From positions 20,596,336 through 20,660,335 of the forward strand of contig NC_083340.1 in the NCBI RefSeq assembly GCF_019175385.1: a stretch of 64,000 nucleotides of DNA. The letters run 5' to 3'. The stretch comes from Lycium barbarum. Lineage: Eukaryota > Streptophyta > Magnoliopsida > Solanales > Solanaceae. Positions within the stretch are counted from its first letter, which is position 1, and each line of letters opens with the position of its first letter. The position numbers and the translations under genes were made by a program. This document shows positions 10,966 to 21,599 of the stretch, piece after piece. The notes below the pieces were generated by a model, which saw only the letters and a list, made by a program, of their open reading frames with translations, was not told the origin of the DNA and did no database searches.

Positions 10966-13146
10966 TGTAACACCTCGTAACTTCGGACGTAAGTTTGACT
11001 CATAAGATGATAATATAATGGAACCAATATGAGGGTTATATGAAGTGTTATGAAAACCAATTAAGTCATAAGAAATGTCTTTAGGCAAAGCAAAGTTGAA
11101 AACCACTCTACGGGGCATGTTTGCAAGTGAGTTTATAGAAGGTCTTACTTCCAACGACCATAACCCCTTTATTAATTGAGAATTTGGGAAAACTTCCTTG
11201 ATGAAAGTTGTAGCCCTTTGAAATAGCTTTCCAACGGTATATTATGGGTCTTGAACGGAGCTATACACAAAGAGTTATGGCCATTTTACGACAGCTTGTT
11301 CGACAGAATATCACCCTCTGTCACAAGATGCGACTCAGGATGCGACTCGCAAACACTACATGCGACGCCGCAGTCCCGTCGCAAGTTGTGCCAGAGAGAT
11401 TTTGTCCAGACTTTTCTGGACTACTTTAAATAAGACCCAACTCGTCCAAAATCATATTTTCATCATTCTTGGTCAAGAAAACCTCTAAAATACTCTCTAA
11501 CATTCATCCACAAGAAAATTCAAGGGAAATCCATGATCAATAACACCAAATCCATGAACCCAAATGTATGAAACCTAGCCAAAGTTCATCTAATTCAAGA
11601 AAACCCAAGGGAAGTGAAGTAGGGTTTTGGTGCTAAAGGAGTAACTCCACTCATGACTTGTTCAACCACTATCTAAGGTAAGTTTCATGACTTTCTCATG
11701 ATGATTAAAGTGTTGATGTATTCTTGGAAGAATAATAATTGGGTTTGATGAAGGGAATTATATGAACTATGCTAGAGTTGTTGGATTGTTGACTTGGGAT
11801 TTGTTGTATTCATATGAGTGATGAAGAATGATTTTAATTACATCTAATTGAGATTGTAGAATCATCTAGAAGTAATAGAATGGGATTGGGTGAAGAAAAC
11901 ACCATTAATGAAGGTTGTGGAGCTTCATGCCCACCAAGTGTTTGATAAAATGCTTAGATGACCAAAGCATGAATATTATTGCTAATATAGAATCCCTTTG
12001 ACTTGTATTGATATAGATCAAAGTTGAGAGGGTTGACGAACATTGTATTACGCTCAAAGGCTGGAATTGAGGTATGTGAGGCTAACTATCTACGTTAGGG
12101 AATGTTCATGATTCTCCCTACGCCTCATTCTTCATACTTGTTAGAAATTTGACTCAGAATATAGTTAGCTCTAGTTTTATGAAATGATATAGAACTGTTA
12201 TCTTCTAGGGTTGCAGTTACAGAATTCGTTCATGGTTGTCACTTTGAACATCATGAACCCAACACGTAATCCTTATAGACTTATGCATTATTATCACATG
12301 AGTCTCAGTCAGTGTATAACCAGTTGACTGCAAGAGTCCCAGAATCAGAAACAGTTATCATGCTATCAGCTATAGCCAGTCTCAGTTTTGTAAAATATCA
12401 ATGTTGAACACCTGTATCTGTACTTTTGGGCCCTAGGCCACAGTTTATGCATACGTATTGCTTGGGCCAGAGGCCACAGTTTTGTGCACATTATTTGGGC
12501 CCTAGGCCACAGTTATATATATACAGTTTTACAGGTGATTCTTCATCCAGAATAGGGAGTACTTCAGCTTCTTGCTTTCCTGTGTAATTCAGTTTCAGTT
12601 TTCAGTTTCAGTTCCAGTATTTTATTACTTCAGTTGCTTTACATACCAGTGCAATTCAAATGTACTGATGTCCCTTTTTATTGCTTGGGGGCCTGCATCT
12701 CGCGATGCAGGTAACGATACACAGGTTGACGACTCAGCTAATTAGGAGTGCACGTATCAGCTACTGGTGAGCCCCACATTCCTTCGGGGCGTTGTCAGCT
12801 ATCTGGTTATTTCAGTTTATAGACAGATTTATCATTCAGTACTCTTAGAGGCTTCATAGACACAGTTCAGGCAGTCAGATATTTATTATGTTAGCCTTGT
12901 TGGCAGTTGTTCAATCGTTTTGGTTTAGCCATGTTGGCTACTGTCAGATATATTTCAGATTGTCTAAGTATTTCCGCATTATGATTTCAGTCAGACCTTT
13001 AGTATATCAGCATGTGTTTAGTTATTCCACATTTAGTTATGTTTTGATATCACATGTTGATTCAGTCAGCCAGTTGGTTCGCTCGGTCACATGCAGTCAG
13101 GCACCGGGTGCCGTGTTACGTCCAGGCCTAGGTTCGGGGCGTGACA
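10966..13146 (+). mobile_element. second solo LTR (gypsy-type) nested in SIRE-type pol
   Basis: It starts TGTAACACCTCG and ends GGGGCGTGACA, and is flanked by TAGCA on both sides (10961-10965 and 13147-13151). The termini are characteristic of chromovirus/Tekay-like gypsy LTRs, an inference from memory of such ends. The length is 2181 bp. No PBS, polypurine tract or coding domain follows, so it is a solo LTR formed by LTR-LTR recombination. It contains three 'gggccctaggccacagtt'-like units around 12425-12520. The open frames at 11244-11433 and 12888-13211 are chance. Confidence 0.9.
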
Positions 13147-13151
13147 TAGCA

Positions 13152-13594
13152 TGCCCAAGCTTCTTGTGTCACATCCACGGATCTTCTCCCATTGATGCCA
13201 AGCATATATGACTTTTAGGATATTTGACAGAGTCCAAAGTGTACACATTTTTGTTTCTGCTTCCAGGAAGAATCTTTATCCCAGAGGAGTCTTCTATGAC
13301 ACAACCTGATTTACTAAATCTTATCTCAAGATCTGAATCACATAGCTGACTTACACTTAACAGGTTATACTTAAGTCCCTTTACCAACCAAACATTTGAA
13401 ATGTCACAGGAATTATCAAAAGTAATAGTACCAATACCAATTACCGTTTCAGTTGAGTTGTCTCCAAAAGTTACCAATCCTCCATCGAAGTCAGCGACTG
13501 ATTTGAATAGACTTTTGTCGCCTGCCATATGTCTTGAACACGCACTATCTAGATACCATTTTCCTTTTTTCCTTTTCTTGTGGTGTTCCTGCAA
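13152..13594 (-). pseudogene. SIRE-type protease and start of pre-integrase
   Basis: The minus-strand frame has WYLDSACSRHM, the aspartic protease motif in its copia form (D-S-A/G), followed by VWLVKGLKYNLLSVSQL, typical of the protease/GAG-pre-integrase junction. The frame ends in a TGA where copia proteins have the Trp of the WHRRLGHA-type motif; downstream codons read HKKLGHA and continue at 10965. This frame is offset from gag and separated from it by a stop codon, as is usual in the SIRE lineage. Confidence 0.88.
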
Positions 13595-13604
13595 GACAAA
13601 ATTT

Positions 13605-15263
13605 TTACTCTTGTTTAGGTACTAAAGAGTTCTTGGGTCCTTGATGGTTAGTTTCAAAACATTTAATTTTCTTGGGTTTCCATATCCAACCAGGTGCAGT
13701 TGAAAATCGAAATCTACAATTATGATAGTTATGGCCTAGTTTTTCACAGCAAAAACATGTTTTAAAAGGTTTTCTTTCCATTTTGTAGGGATCGGTTGAA
13801 CTATGCATTTCAGACTTCCTTTCAGTCCACTTAGAGGTTCTAGTTGACTTATCAGTGTTTAAGGAAATAGTTTTCTTTCCTTCAAAATTGTTAGTCATTT
13901 GTAAGACCTTTTTCCCAGTGAACTTATTTGTGTAAGTTGACTGGTTTGACTTGACATAGTTATGGTTGGAAGGTTTCAGTAAAATATCTAATTTAGATTG
14001 TAAATTGTAAACTTCATTTTGAATCAAATTTTTTTCTTTTTCGCAAATTTCTAATCTTGATTCCCATTCCTTTTTCTCCCTCTTTAGTTTTTTATATTCA
14101 TCAAAGACATTATTTAGGTCTATAACAATTTGATCTAATAATTCTTGAGTTTCTTCACATTTAGAGCAGGAATGAGAACTTACCTTATTGCTTCCTTCGA
14201 GAGCCATGAAACACACATTTTCAACTTCTTCAGATTCTTCATCTGAAATTTCATCTTCACTCCAACTGCTGAAAGCTCTTTGTTTTTGATAACTTCTAGT
14301 TGGTTTCTTTCTTGTCTCAGGACATTCAGATGCAATATGGCTATATTTTTCACATTCATAACACTTTCCGTCATTCTTTTGTTGTTCAGTGGGAGTCTTT
14401 CCTTTTCTAAAGTTTGAGCTTCCTTTTCTGTTATTTCTTGATCTTCTCATGACTTCTATCACATGCCTCGAAATCATAGCCACTTCTTCTTCTTTAAAAT
14501 CATCATCAGATTCTTCAACTTGAGCCTTGAAGGCGACCACTTCCTTCTTTTCGTCCTTCTGGTATCTTTGTATGTGATTCTTTTCAAATGCTATTAGATT
14601 TCCTCTTAATTCATCATAGGTGAACTTATCCAGATTTCCATCTTCAAGAACAATTGCTTTGGTTTCCTAAGTCTTTGGCAGACTTCTAACAAGCTTTCTA
14701 ACTTGTTGTGAGTTGGTATAGGTTACTCCAAGGGATTTGAGTTCTCCAATGATCTTGCTGAATCTTGTGAACATTGATTCGATGTTCTCATCGTCTTTCA
14801 TCATAAAGTCTTCATAATCGTGTCTTAGAGCATCAATTTTTGTTTCTCTTACTTTTGATGTTCCTTCATAAGTGACCTCAAGTTTATCCCACATTTCTTT
14901 GGCAGTGTCACAATTTGAAATTTTTGCATACTCTTCTCCACTTACTGCACAGTAGAGCAAAGCTATTGCCCTTGCATTTATTTGCAATGTCTCTTGTTGT
15001 TCTTTAGTGATGTCATGTGACTCTAGATCAATTGTTGAAGTTTCTGCATCTTCCTCATTTTCAGTGTCGGCTCTGGGAATAGGTTTAGGTCCTTTTTTAA
15101 TCACAACCCAGGTTTGATAATCAGTTGACTGCACAAAGATTTTAAACCTTTCCTTCCAGTGGCAATAGTGTTCACCATTAAAGTATGGTGGTCTTGTTGT
15201 GGAGTGCCCATCTTGCAATATTGCTCCAGGAATTTGATATCCAGCCATTTGATCTTTTCTCAT
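13605..15263 (-). pseudogene. SIRE-type gag with one nonsense mutation
   Basis: The frame from 15263 begins MRKDQMAGYQ and has RPPYFNGEHYCHWKERF, the N-terminal gag signature (DUF4219/UBN2 type), then a helical capsid-like region. A TAG at about 14667 replaces the Trp of 'LPKTWET'. The same frame then resumes and carries two zinc knuckles, CYECEKYSHIASEC and CFCCEKLGHNYHNC, with an acidic and coiled segment between them. Without the TAG the protein would be about 550 residues. It ends at a TAA near 13605, before pol in another frame. Confidence 0.9.
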
Positions 15264-15289
15264 GTGCGGTTAAGCAACTGAACGTGAGA

Positions 15290-15305
15290 CCTTGCTCTGA
15301 TACCA
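15290..15305 (-). promoter_or_regulatory. primer-binding site, tRNA-Met type
   Basis: The minus strand reads TGGTATCAGAGCAAGG two bases inside the 5' LTR. This is the standard copia primer-binding site complementary to initiator tRNA-Met, and it fixes the element's orientation. Confidence 0.9.
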
Positions 15306-15307
15306 AT

Positions 15308-16204
15308 TGAAAGTGTAAGAGGGGGGGGGGGGGGGGTGAATTGTAAAATTTTCGATCTGTTAGTCGACTAGGTTACACCAGTAGTCGACTACTTACTCAG
15401 TGAATGCTAAAGTAAGGTGCAGAAAAAATAAATGACACAAGTATTTTATACTGGTTCAGATTCAATGTGAATCCTAGTCCAGTCCCCTTGGGTTCCAAGG
15501 GTGTTCTCTGCAGCTCTTTTATAAGGTTTGGTACAATGGAGGTTTTGAATGAAGTTCCTACGTCTACACTCAAAACACTCTAATTCTTTTTGATACAAAG
15601 CCTCACAAACTGTAACTCTCCTTTCTTTTTTGTTACACTATAAATCACTCAGACTAACAATGTTTGTTTAAAAGTAAAGCAGAGCACTTGAGGGAATGAG
15701 ACTAAGCATATGTCTTGTGTTTGTGAAGCAGCCCTTTTATAGCGTTTTAGGCTCTTCACGCAGAAAGATCAACCCAAGGGATTTGATCCTTGGAAATGGA
15801 ATGAACGATCCTATTTCTAAGAATAAGGCTGAGCTTTTGCTGCTTTCCTTGTGCGTTGAGGCAGCATTATCAATCATCAAGATTATTACACTTCAGGAGA
15901 AATTCTTTTTAATGTTGGAGATGGCCTTTCCTTCTGTGAAACGATTTGATGCTGCTGGAATATTTCTTCTTTAATGTTGCAGATATCTTTTCCTTTCTTG
16001 AATGATTTTGTGCTGCTGAAGAGTATTGCTGTTAGCCACGTTAGGGCTGGGAAGTCTTCACTTGAGTGAGCCCAGCTCGTTGGGGCTGTTTTGTGGGCTC
16101 CCATCTTGTTGGGGCTGTTTTGTGAGCTCACATATATTCCTTGTGCGATTCAATTACTCTACCTGCACAAGTAAAATTGTCATCATAAAAACTTGACACT
16201 AACA
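15308..16204 (-). repeat. 5' LTR of SIRE-type element
   Basis: It is a near-identical copy of 2683-3568 with TG...CA ends. The 11-bp length difference comes mainly from a longer poly-G run (about 15318-15336). A TATAAAA match on the minus strand (plus 15735-15741) is a candidate promoter box and is conserved in the other LTR. The 92-codon open frame found at the same place in both LTRs (15696-15974 and 3060-3338) is LTR sequence, not a gene. Confidence 0.95.
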
Positions 16205-16222
16205 TGTATTAACCAATCCAAC

Positions 16223-18427
16223 CTTTAATAATTTTAAGTTCGCTAGGTGTGCACTTGCTTGATTCTTGCAATCGTCCCAAACTTGTTGATGATCGAGGTA
16301 TTTAGGAACCAAAGTGTTACTAACGTAGAGTTAGTGTTTTAAATCATCAGAAAGAAAAAAATGAATTTTAAATAAACTAAAGAACAAACAAATAAAATTC
16401 TTATAAAGAAAGAAACTGGAATTTGCATTCTTGACCTGCCATGAGTCATAAGCTGAATTGATTATAAACAGTGGAGTCTGAACATATGGAACGACATTCT
16501 GAGGGAAAAAGCACTGCGCCATTATCAAGGAAAACTAGAGTGTTAGAGGGCAATATTTATATAGTTTTTGCATCGAAATACTTGTAACCTTTACCAGACT
16601 TGATTCCATCACTGACGAGCAAGATGGAGCCAAATTCTTACCGGAATCCTTAAACGAGAGGAAACAAAATACTACTACTATAGTAGAGCAATTTTAGAAT
16701 CTAACTTGCATCTACTTGTTAAGCATATGCACCTATAACTAAAAAAAAAAAAAATGATGGGAGTCACATGTAAATTGACAACTCTCTTATACATCTTTTG
16801 AATATATGAAGTACCCGAGACAGTTTTCCTGCATAAATCACAAAACACTTGAGTTCCAGTAGCATATACATAAATCAATAATACGATCGAATATCATGTA
16901 ATTTCTTGAACAGATTTTGCTTAATGCAAAGCAAGAAGAACTCACGTGTTGATGAAGAAGCTGGCATCTGCCATGCACTTAACTCTGGCATTCTCTGGAA
17001 GGAGCGATTTGAACTTATCACAGTTCAACATCGTTGCCAATCCCCCTGCTGAAGTTCCGGATAGAATTTCCTGAACATTTGAAGTAAAAAAAAAAACCTT
17101 GTAAATTAAAGTAAGGTTTTCACTATCATTGAGCTAATAACTATTTTATGATGTCTTGAGGGGCTGCTATATCTTTGCTTAGTTGTGTACAGACTCTATT
17201 TTGATTCTTTAATAAAATAGTTGGTGGGGACAAAAACCCACTGACCGTATTTAAAAATAAAATAAAAAATAAAGTACTCCTATGTGACCTGTACTGTATA
17301 TATATGGGGTTAGAGAGTGAAATCAGTGGAATCTTACATTTTCAGCATTTTGCATCCTTTCTGTAATAAATCATCCATAATGGCTTTGAAGATTCTTGCC
17401 CCTCTATAATAAAGTTTGGTATCCTAATATATTGTAGATTAGCATTTCAAATCAATAAAGTTTTATGCAAAGTAGAACAAATACCATTTAATTTAATTTT
17501 CCAATACGAGGGAAGTAGGACTACTTACAGGGTCAACATCTTCAACATCACCGGTGAAAGAAGATCCATCACTGTATCTAACTGTTACTCTATTCCAATT
17601 GTAAAAATCTACCAACTCATATGTTTACAATTAGTAGCCACTAAATTAATGCTACACGAAAAAAAGCAATTGTAATAATTAATTGAAATATGAGCTTCAC
17701 CTAGATTAGTTGTGCGATTTTTATGAAGAATGCCTGAAAACATAGCTCGTGGCTGCAATTGCATCTGCATGGAAGAACTAAAGTCTTCTTTTGAACGATA
17801 TTTGCAACTCGAGACGCTATCACACCAACCACCACCCTAAAATATATATTTTTCTCAAAAGAGTTAAGCAATGCAGAATAAAAGGTTTTAGCGATCTGAC
17901 ATAGTTGTGATAAGAAAATAAATAAGAAGAAGAGAAGAATTAAATGTAACAAACATCAATGGCGATGATGCAGCTGCGAAGTCCGCTACCATATCCCATA
18001 TCCAGATGATATGCAGGTGGACTCCCATCAATGCATACTATTGATAACTCATAAACAAATAAAATACTTGGTAAACATGTCTTCATGCAATTTTTTTTTT
18101 TTTCAATAATTAAAAAAAAAAAAAATTGAATTGGACAGCCTCAGTCAGTAGAACAACTCTTAAGTACCAAATCTACTCAGGTTAACACCAACATCTAGCC
18201 TATGATCAGTACATATCAAGCACTAGTCTATGGATAGAAATTCAATTGCTCCAAGTCTTCATGCAATTTTGTTTCTGTTAATAATGTATTGTACAGTCTT
18301 AAGTATTTTACCAGCTCCTTTAGCATTTGCACTATGAAGTATCGTGATGTTGACTTTCAGTACTTCTACTGCCATAATACTTGTCAACATTGTTGACATT
18401 CAGCAAAGCTGACCAAAAGTTTGTCAT
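16223..18427 (-). pseudogene. PAE-A pseudogene, exons 1-10 (pectin acetylesterase)
   Basis: Exons, in gene order: 18312-18427, 17955-18037, 17701-17836, 17529-17608, 17338-17423, 16946-17070, 16768-16828, 16595-16648, 16436-16513, 16223-16319. They encode PAE motifs: [43 protein letters not shown] (nucleophile Ser present) and [16 protein letters not shown] with NSAYDSWQ. Lesions: exon 1 is out of frame from the ATG equivalent to PAE-B's (a later ATG at 18390 is in frame but gives a poor signal peptide); exon 5 has a 1-nt deletion (86 instead of 87); the intron 9 acceptor is displaced; exon 10 has a 4-nt deletion. With the stop in exon 11 and a retrotransposon in intron 10, it cannot encode an enzyme. 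Confidence 0.93.
18095..18254 (-). mobile_element. retroposed insert in PAE-A intron 1 with 16-bp target duplication
   Basis: GTCTTCATGCAATTTT occurs at 18079-18094 and 18255-18270. The 160 bp between them begin with T-rich runs on the plus strand, which is a polyA tail on the minus strand. This is the mark of LINE-mediated retroposition. I do not recognise the body as a known SINE and see no clear A/B boxes; it could be a short LINE tail or an mRNA-derived retrocopy. Confidence 0.75.
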
Positions 18428-18689
18428 CCTGCAAAATTTATTTTCATTGGTTGGTGCTTATATTGTTTTGCATTTAGATTATATATGAAACCTCCATATA
18501 TGGTGGTAATAAATTATTCAAAAAGTGCTTGACCAATAGTGATAAATAAAAATACAACACAAAAAATTAACGGATAACACCTCTAGCAAGAAAACCTGAA
18601 ATAGGAGAAGCAATAATCAATATTTGTAAGGAGAAACAAGGCATTTCCATGTTTTAGTTAAAACAATTAACAAGAGGAACAATTATGAA
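18428..18689. other. spacer upstream of PAE-A
   Basis: No gene is seen. The promoter-like sequence upstream of PAE-B and PAE-C (at 46395-46500 and 54678-54790) is not recognisable here, so PAE-A has also lost or diverged in its promoter. Confidence 0.5.
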
Positions 18690-19849
18690 CGAGAACAAAA
18701 AGAAACAGATACAAGACACATGGATTAATGAAGAATACTTGTTGTCAGCAAGTGTCTTTGTCCCATCTAATCTGGAGCTTAGGCTGAAGGCTCAAGTTCC
18801 TTCTTTTTACTCATTTGGAATTTCTTTGCTGGAAGAATGGGAATCTTCATCAGAAATGAAAATCTCAGAAATCTACTTCAAAGATGCTGGAACTGTTCAA
18901 CCAAAAATCCAGTTGCTGTTTACATTTTGAAGATCCTCCCACCAATCATTATGTGGGAACTTTGGAGATCAAGGTGTAATTCAAAATATGAAGACAGATG
19001 AAAAACCCTCTACCAGAAGATCTATATCCCTTATCTCTTTCAACATTAGTCAGTTAACAAAGAAAACCTTCCCAAGGCTTGAAATTCCTAAATGCTGGAC
19101 CAGTTTACTCAAACTCATGGAAGCAAAGTTCGTGGACAGTACTATCATCCCAGTCAAATGGCTCAAACCCCCCCATTCTATTTGTCAAAATGAACTCTGA
19201 TGGTTCTTGTGTTGGAGAAACTAGTGGAGGGGATGGAGTGGTTAGAGAGTCTATGGGTAAATGCATCATGGCATTTATTCTTCCACTAGGAAAAGGTACC
19301 AGCAACACTGCAGAGGCAGATGCATTCCTGTTTGGCCTCAGATTGTGTATCGACAATGGACATAACCTCATTATTGCTGAAACTGATTCTCTGCTCCTCC
19401 GTAATTGCATCACAGGCGAGTGGACTGCACCATGGAGGATCAAAGAAACAGTAGAAGAAATTAGGAGGTTAGCCCTTAGTCATGAAGTAAATATTAAACA
19501 TCGTTATAGAGAAGTCAACAAAGTGGCTGATAAACTTGCTTCTATGAGTCATACTTCTGAGGTAACAAGAGTTTTTACACACTCAAACTTTTTGCCAGGA
19601 CAAATCAAGGGCCTCCTTAACATGGATAGATGGCAATTTCCTGTTTTTAGAGTCAAGAAGAAGAAACCGAGCATGATTTATTTTGACCCTCCTTAAGTTG
19701 TCTTAGGATGGCACTGATGTGCATGATTTTTGCCCAAATTGTACAAGTGTCCAAAAAGGCAAGGCCTAGTCCTCCATCATCATATGTAACTCTTTTCCAA
19801 TAGCAATGAAATATGGACAGTTTGAAGGTCAAAAAAAAAAAAAAAAAAA
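18690..19849 (+). mobile_element. 5'-truncated LINE: RNase H domain and polyA tail
   Basis: Around 18925-19000 one frame reads LPPIIMWELWRSRC, typical of the region before RNase H in plant LINEs. A frame at 19079-19696 then encodes an RVT_3-type RNase H: MNSDGSCVGETSGGDGV (first Asp), NTAEADAFLFGL (Glu), AETDSLLL (Asp) and REVNKVADKLAS (last Asp). The four acidic positions are present. A 19-base A-run at 19831-19849 ends the element. Upstream frames are broken. The left boundary and target-site duplication could not be fixed. Confidence 0.8.
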
Positions 19850-20736
19850 CATTAGGAGCTTGAAGCTCAAATTCAAAATTTCAGATCTTCGTAAGCGGGC
19901 TCGTTTTCGAATGGGTGTTATTTTAAAAGATTGGGAATGTCTTGAGGAGTTCATACCTGGAATTTGGGATAATTTGAAGTTTTTGAGTGATTTTGGTGGA
20001 AATTTACAAATGTGTTAACATGACGATGATGAACAATTTGTTGATATTTTATATTTTTTTTAATTCTTTAAAAGCCACATAGCAATTTTTAATGGAAAAA
20101 ATAAGGCAGATCAAACAAATAGTTAAATAAATGGAGAATAAAAAAAATGTGCTTACCTTTTTGTTTTTGATAGCATAACAATATTTGGTTTAAACTGACC
20201 TTTTCCGAAGACAAGGTTGAAGGTTATAAATAAAGAGAGCAATAAAAAAATTAAATATGTAATGCATGCACTTTAAAGGCTGAAAAGTTTATGAATAGCG
20301 TTTCAGTAAAGACATTAATGAAGTCTCATTAATATGAATTAAGTATTTGTTGATAGCTTCGTAATACCAAACACTTTTCTGAAAGAAAATTAACGGTAGT
20401 TGTATGGCTTACTTAGAACTTCTTTCAACTGGATATTAATTATCTTAGCTTGTAACAACTAAAGCTAATTGTGTGAGAACTCCATTCGCGTTCCCTGTTA
20501 TTTCATTTTCCTCCAATTATGGAACTTTTATACTTAAATAATCCGTAAAATTTGTAACCCAGCAACCTACGTCATCATATTAGTTAAAATATTATTTTGT
20601 GAAATTTAATTTAACATGTTAGTAATAATTTTATATAAAATATCAGTTGTCTAACTTCTGTAACTATAAATCATTGAAGCAGGATTAATTCTTATACATC
20701 AAGGCCTTCGAATAGTCTTTAAGCGCATGAATCCAT
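19850..20736. other. spacer including duplicate of the PAE-A flank
   Basis: No gene can be supported. Positions 20140-20350 are the diverged duplicate of 1605-1885. Nothing recognisable follows until the gag-like remnant at 20737. Confidence 0.5.
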
Positions 20737-20815
20737 GAATGCCTCCACCTAGAAATCAACCTTTATTCAATGGAGGAACTAAATATTACATATGGCGAGA
20801 AGTTGTTTGAAAGAA
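20737..20815 (+). pseudogene. tiny copia gag N-terminal remnant
   Basis: One frame reads MPPPRNQPLFNGGTKYYIWRE, resembling the 'PPLFNG-NYxxWK' start of copia gag proteins. It is followed by stops and is too short for lineage assignment. Confidence 0.35.
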
Positions 20816-21129
20816 AAAGACCAATAAAAAAAAGTGAATTCTGTGTATTTCTTTGTACAAAGACGGTGTAATTTATACAAGTACATGAGTGAAAGAATTA
20901 AAAAACAAATTTTAAATCCTATACATCTACTTTCTATGGTTGCTAGAGTAACAAAATTACTGAAAATATACTCTATCTATGCTTGGAAGCTTCTAAGAAT
21001 ATCACGGCTATATAGATATATCATGACAGCCGTATAATTGTTGCATCCGCAATGGGCTTCTCTTGTTTGTGCTCTGTTGAGCTGAATAAATGGCCAAAAT
21101 CTATCTTTACTTGAATTATATTGAGGCAA

Positions 21130-21520
21130 ACTTACAGCTATAACTACCTTATATGAGGATCTTAATGTGTATTTCGCGTATATTTTGTGTATTCGCGTGT
21201 ATTTGGGCGAGACTTTCCCATGCCCGCTCAGGTTCGAACCCAGCCAACAACATTACTTTTCTTACATATGAGATACAATATAACCCAAATACATATGACG
21301 AAATACACTCAAATACAAGGAGAAGAAGTTAGGGAAAATATGTAAGAAAAAAATATTGTTAGTCAGGTTCGAACCTGGTTGGGGGGTAGGGTGGAAGCCT
21401 CGCTCAATAACCACTTCAGCCAATCCAACTTTATGTATTTTAGTGTGGCTACGAATGTTAATTTACAAAATCACTGTAACTATTAAAATTAAAAGGTAGT
21501 TATTATCAATAATTACCTCT
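21130..21520. repeat. MITE-like element with inverted ends and twin GGTTCGAACC
   Basis: Outer sequences 'ataactacctt' (about 21139) and 'aaggtagttat' (about 21495) are inverted copies. Inside, the perfect palindrome GGTTCGAACC occurs at about 21231 and 21366, and words such as 'aaatac' and 'gtattt' recur in opposite directions. There is no coding capacity. The palindrome resembles a tRNA B box, but no cloverleaf could be drawn. Family unknown. Confidence 0.4.
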
Positions 21521-21599
21521 TAGAATAAGCTACACTAACTAAAATATTTTAGACATATTTTTTGTTCCAAATGTTCCTTTCTCTTTCAGACATAATAAA

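Larger units (their letters stand above)
2683..16204 (-). mobile_element. SIRE/Maximus-type Ty1/copia element with two nested solo LTRs
   Basis: The element is bounded by LTRs 2683-3568 and 15308-16204 and flanked by the 5-bp duplication TGTAT (2678-2682 and 16205-16209). Read on the minus strand the order is 5' LTR, tRNA-Met primer-binding site, gag, protease, integrase, RT, RNase H, an extra ORF, polypurine tracts, 3' LTR. That order (integrase before RT) defines copia; the long LTRs and the additional 3' ORF fit the SIRE lineage. Without the two nested LTRs it is about 8.5 kb. By eye the LTRs differ at roughly 20 substitutions plus a poly-G length change (~2%), so the insertion is fairly young. 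It sits 18 bp past the exon-10 donor of PAE-A. Confidence 0.95.

Noticed and set aside
11244..11433. Overlapping open frames of about 60 codons
   Set aside because: Both are in the second solo LTR; two frames open over the same stretch point to chance.
15318..15336. Long poly-G run (also at 37350-37377 and 41871-41881)
   Set aside because: Homopolymer length is prone to sequencing or assembly error; the G-run in the other LTR is much shorter. Not treated as a signal.
21220..21380. Possible tRNA gene because of GGTTCGAACC
   Set aside because: No acceptor stem, anticodon arm or A box at the right distance could be built around either palindrome.
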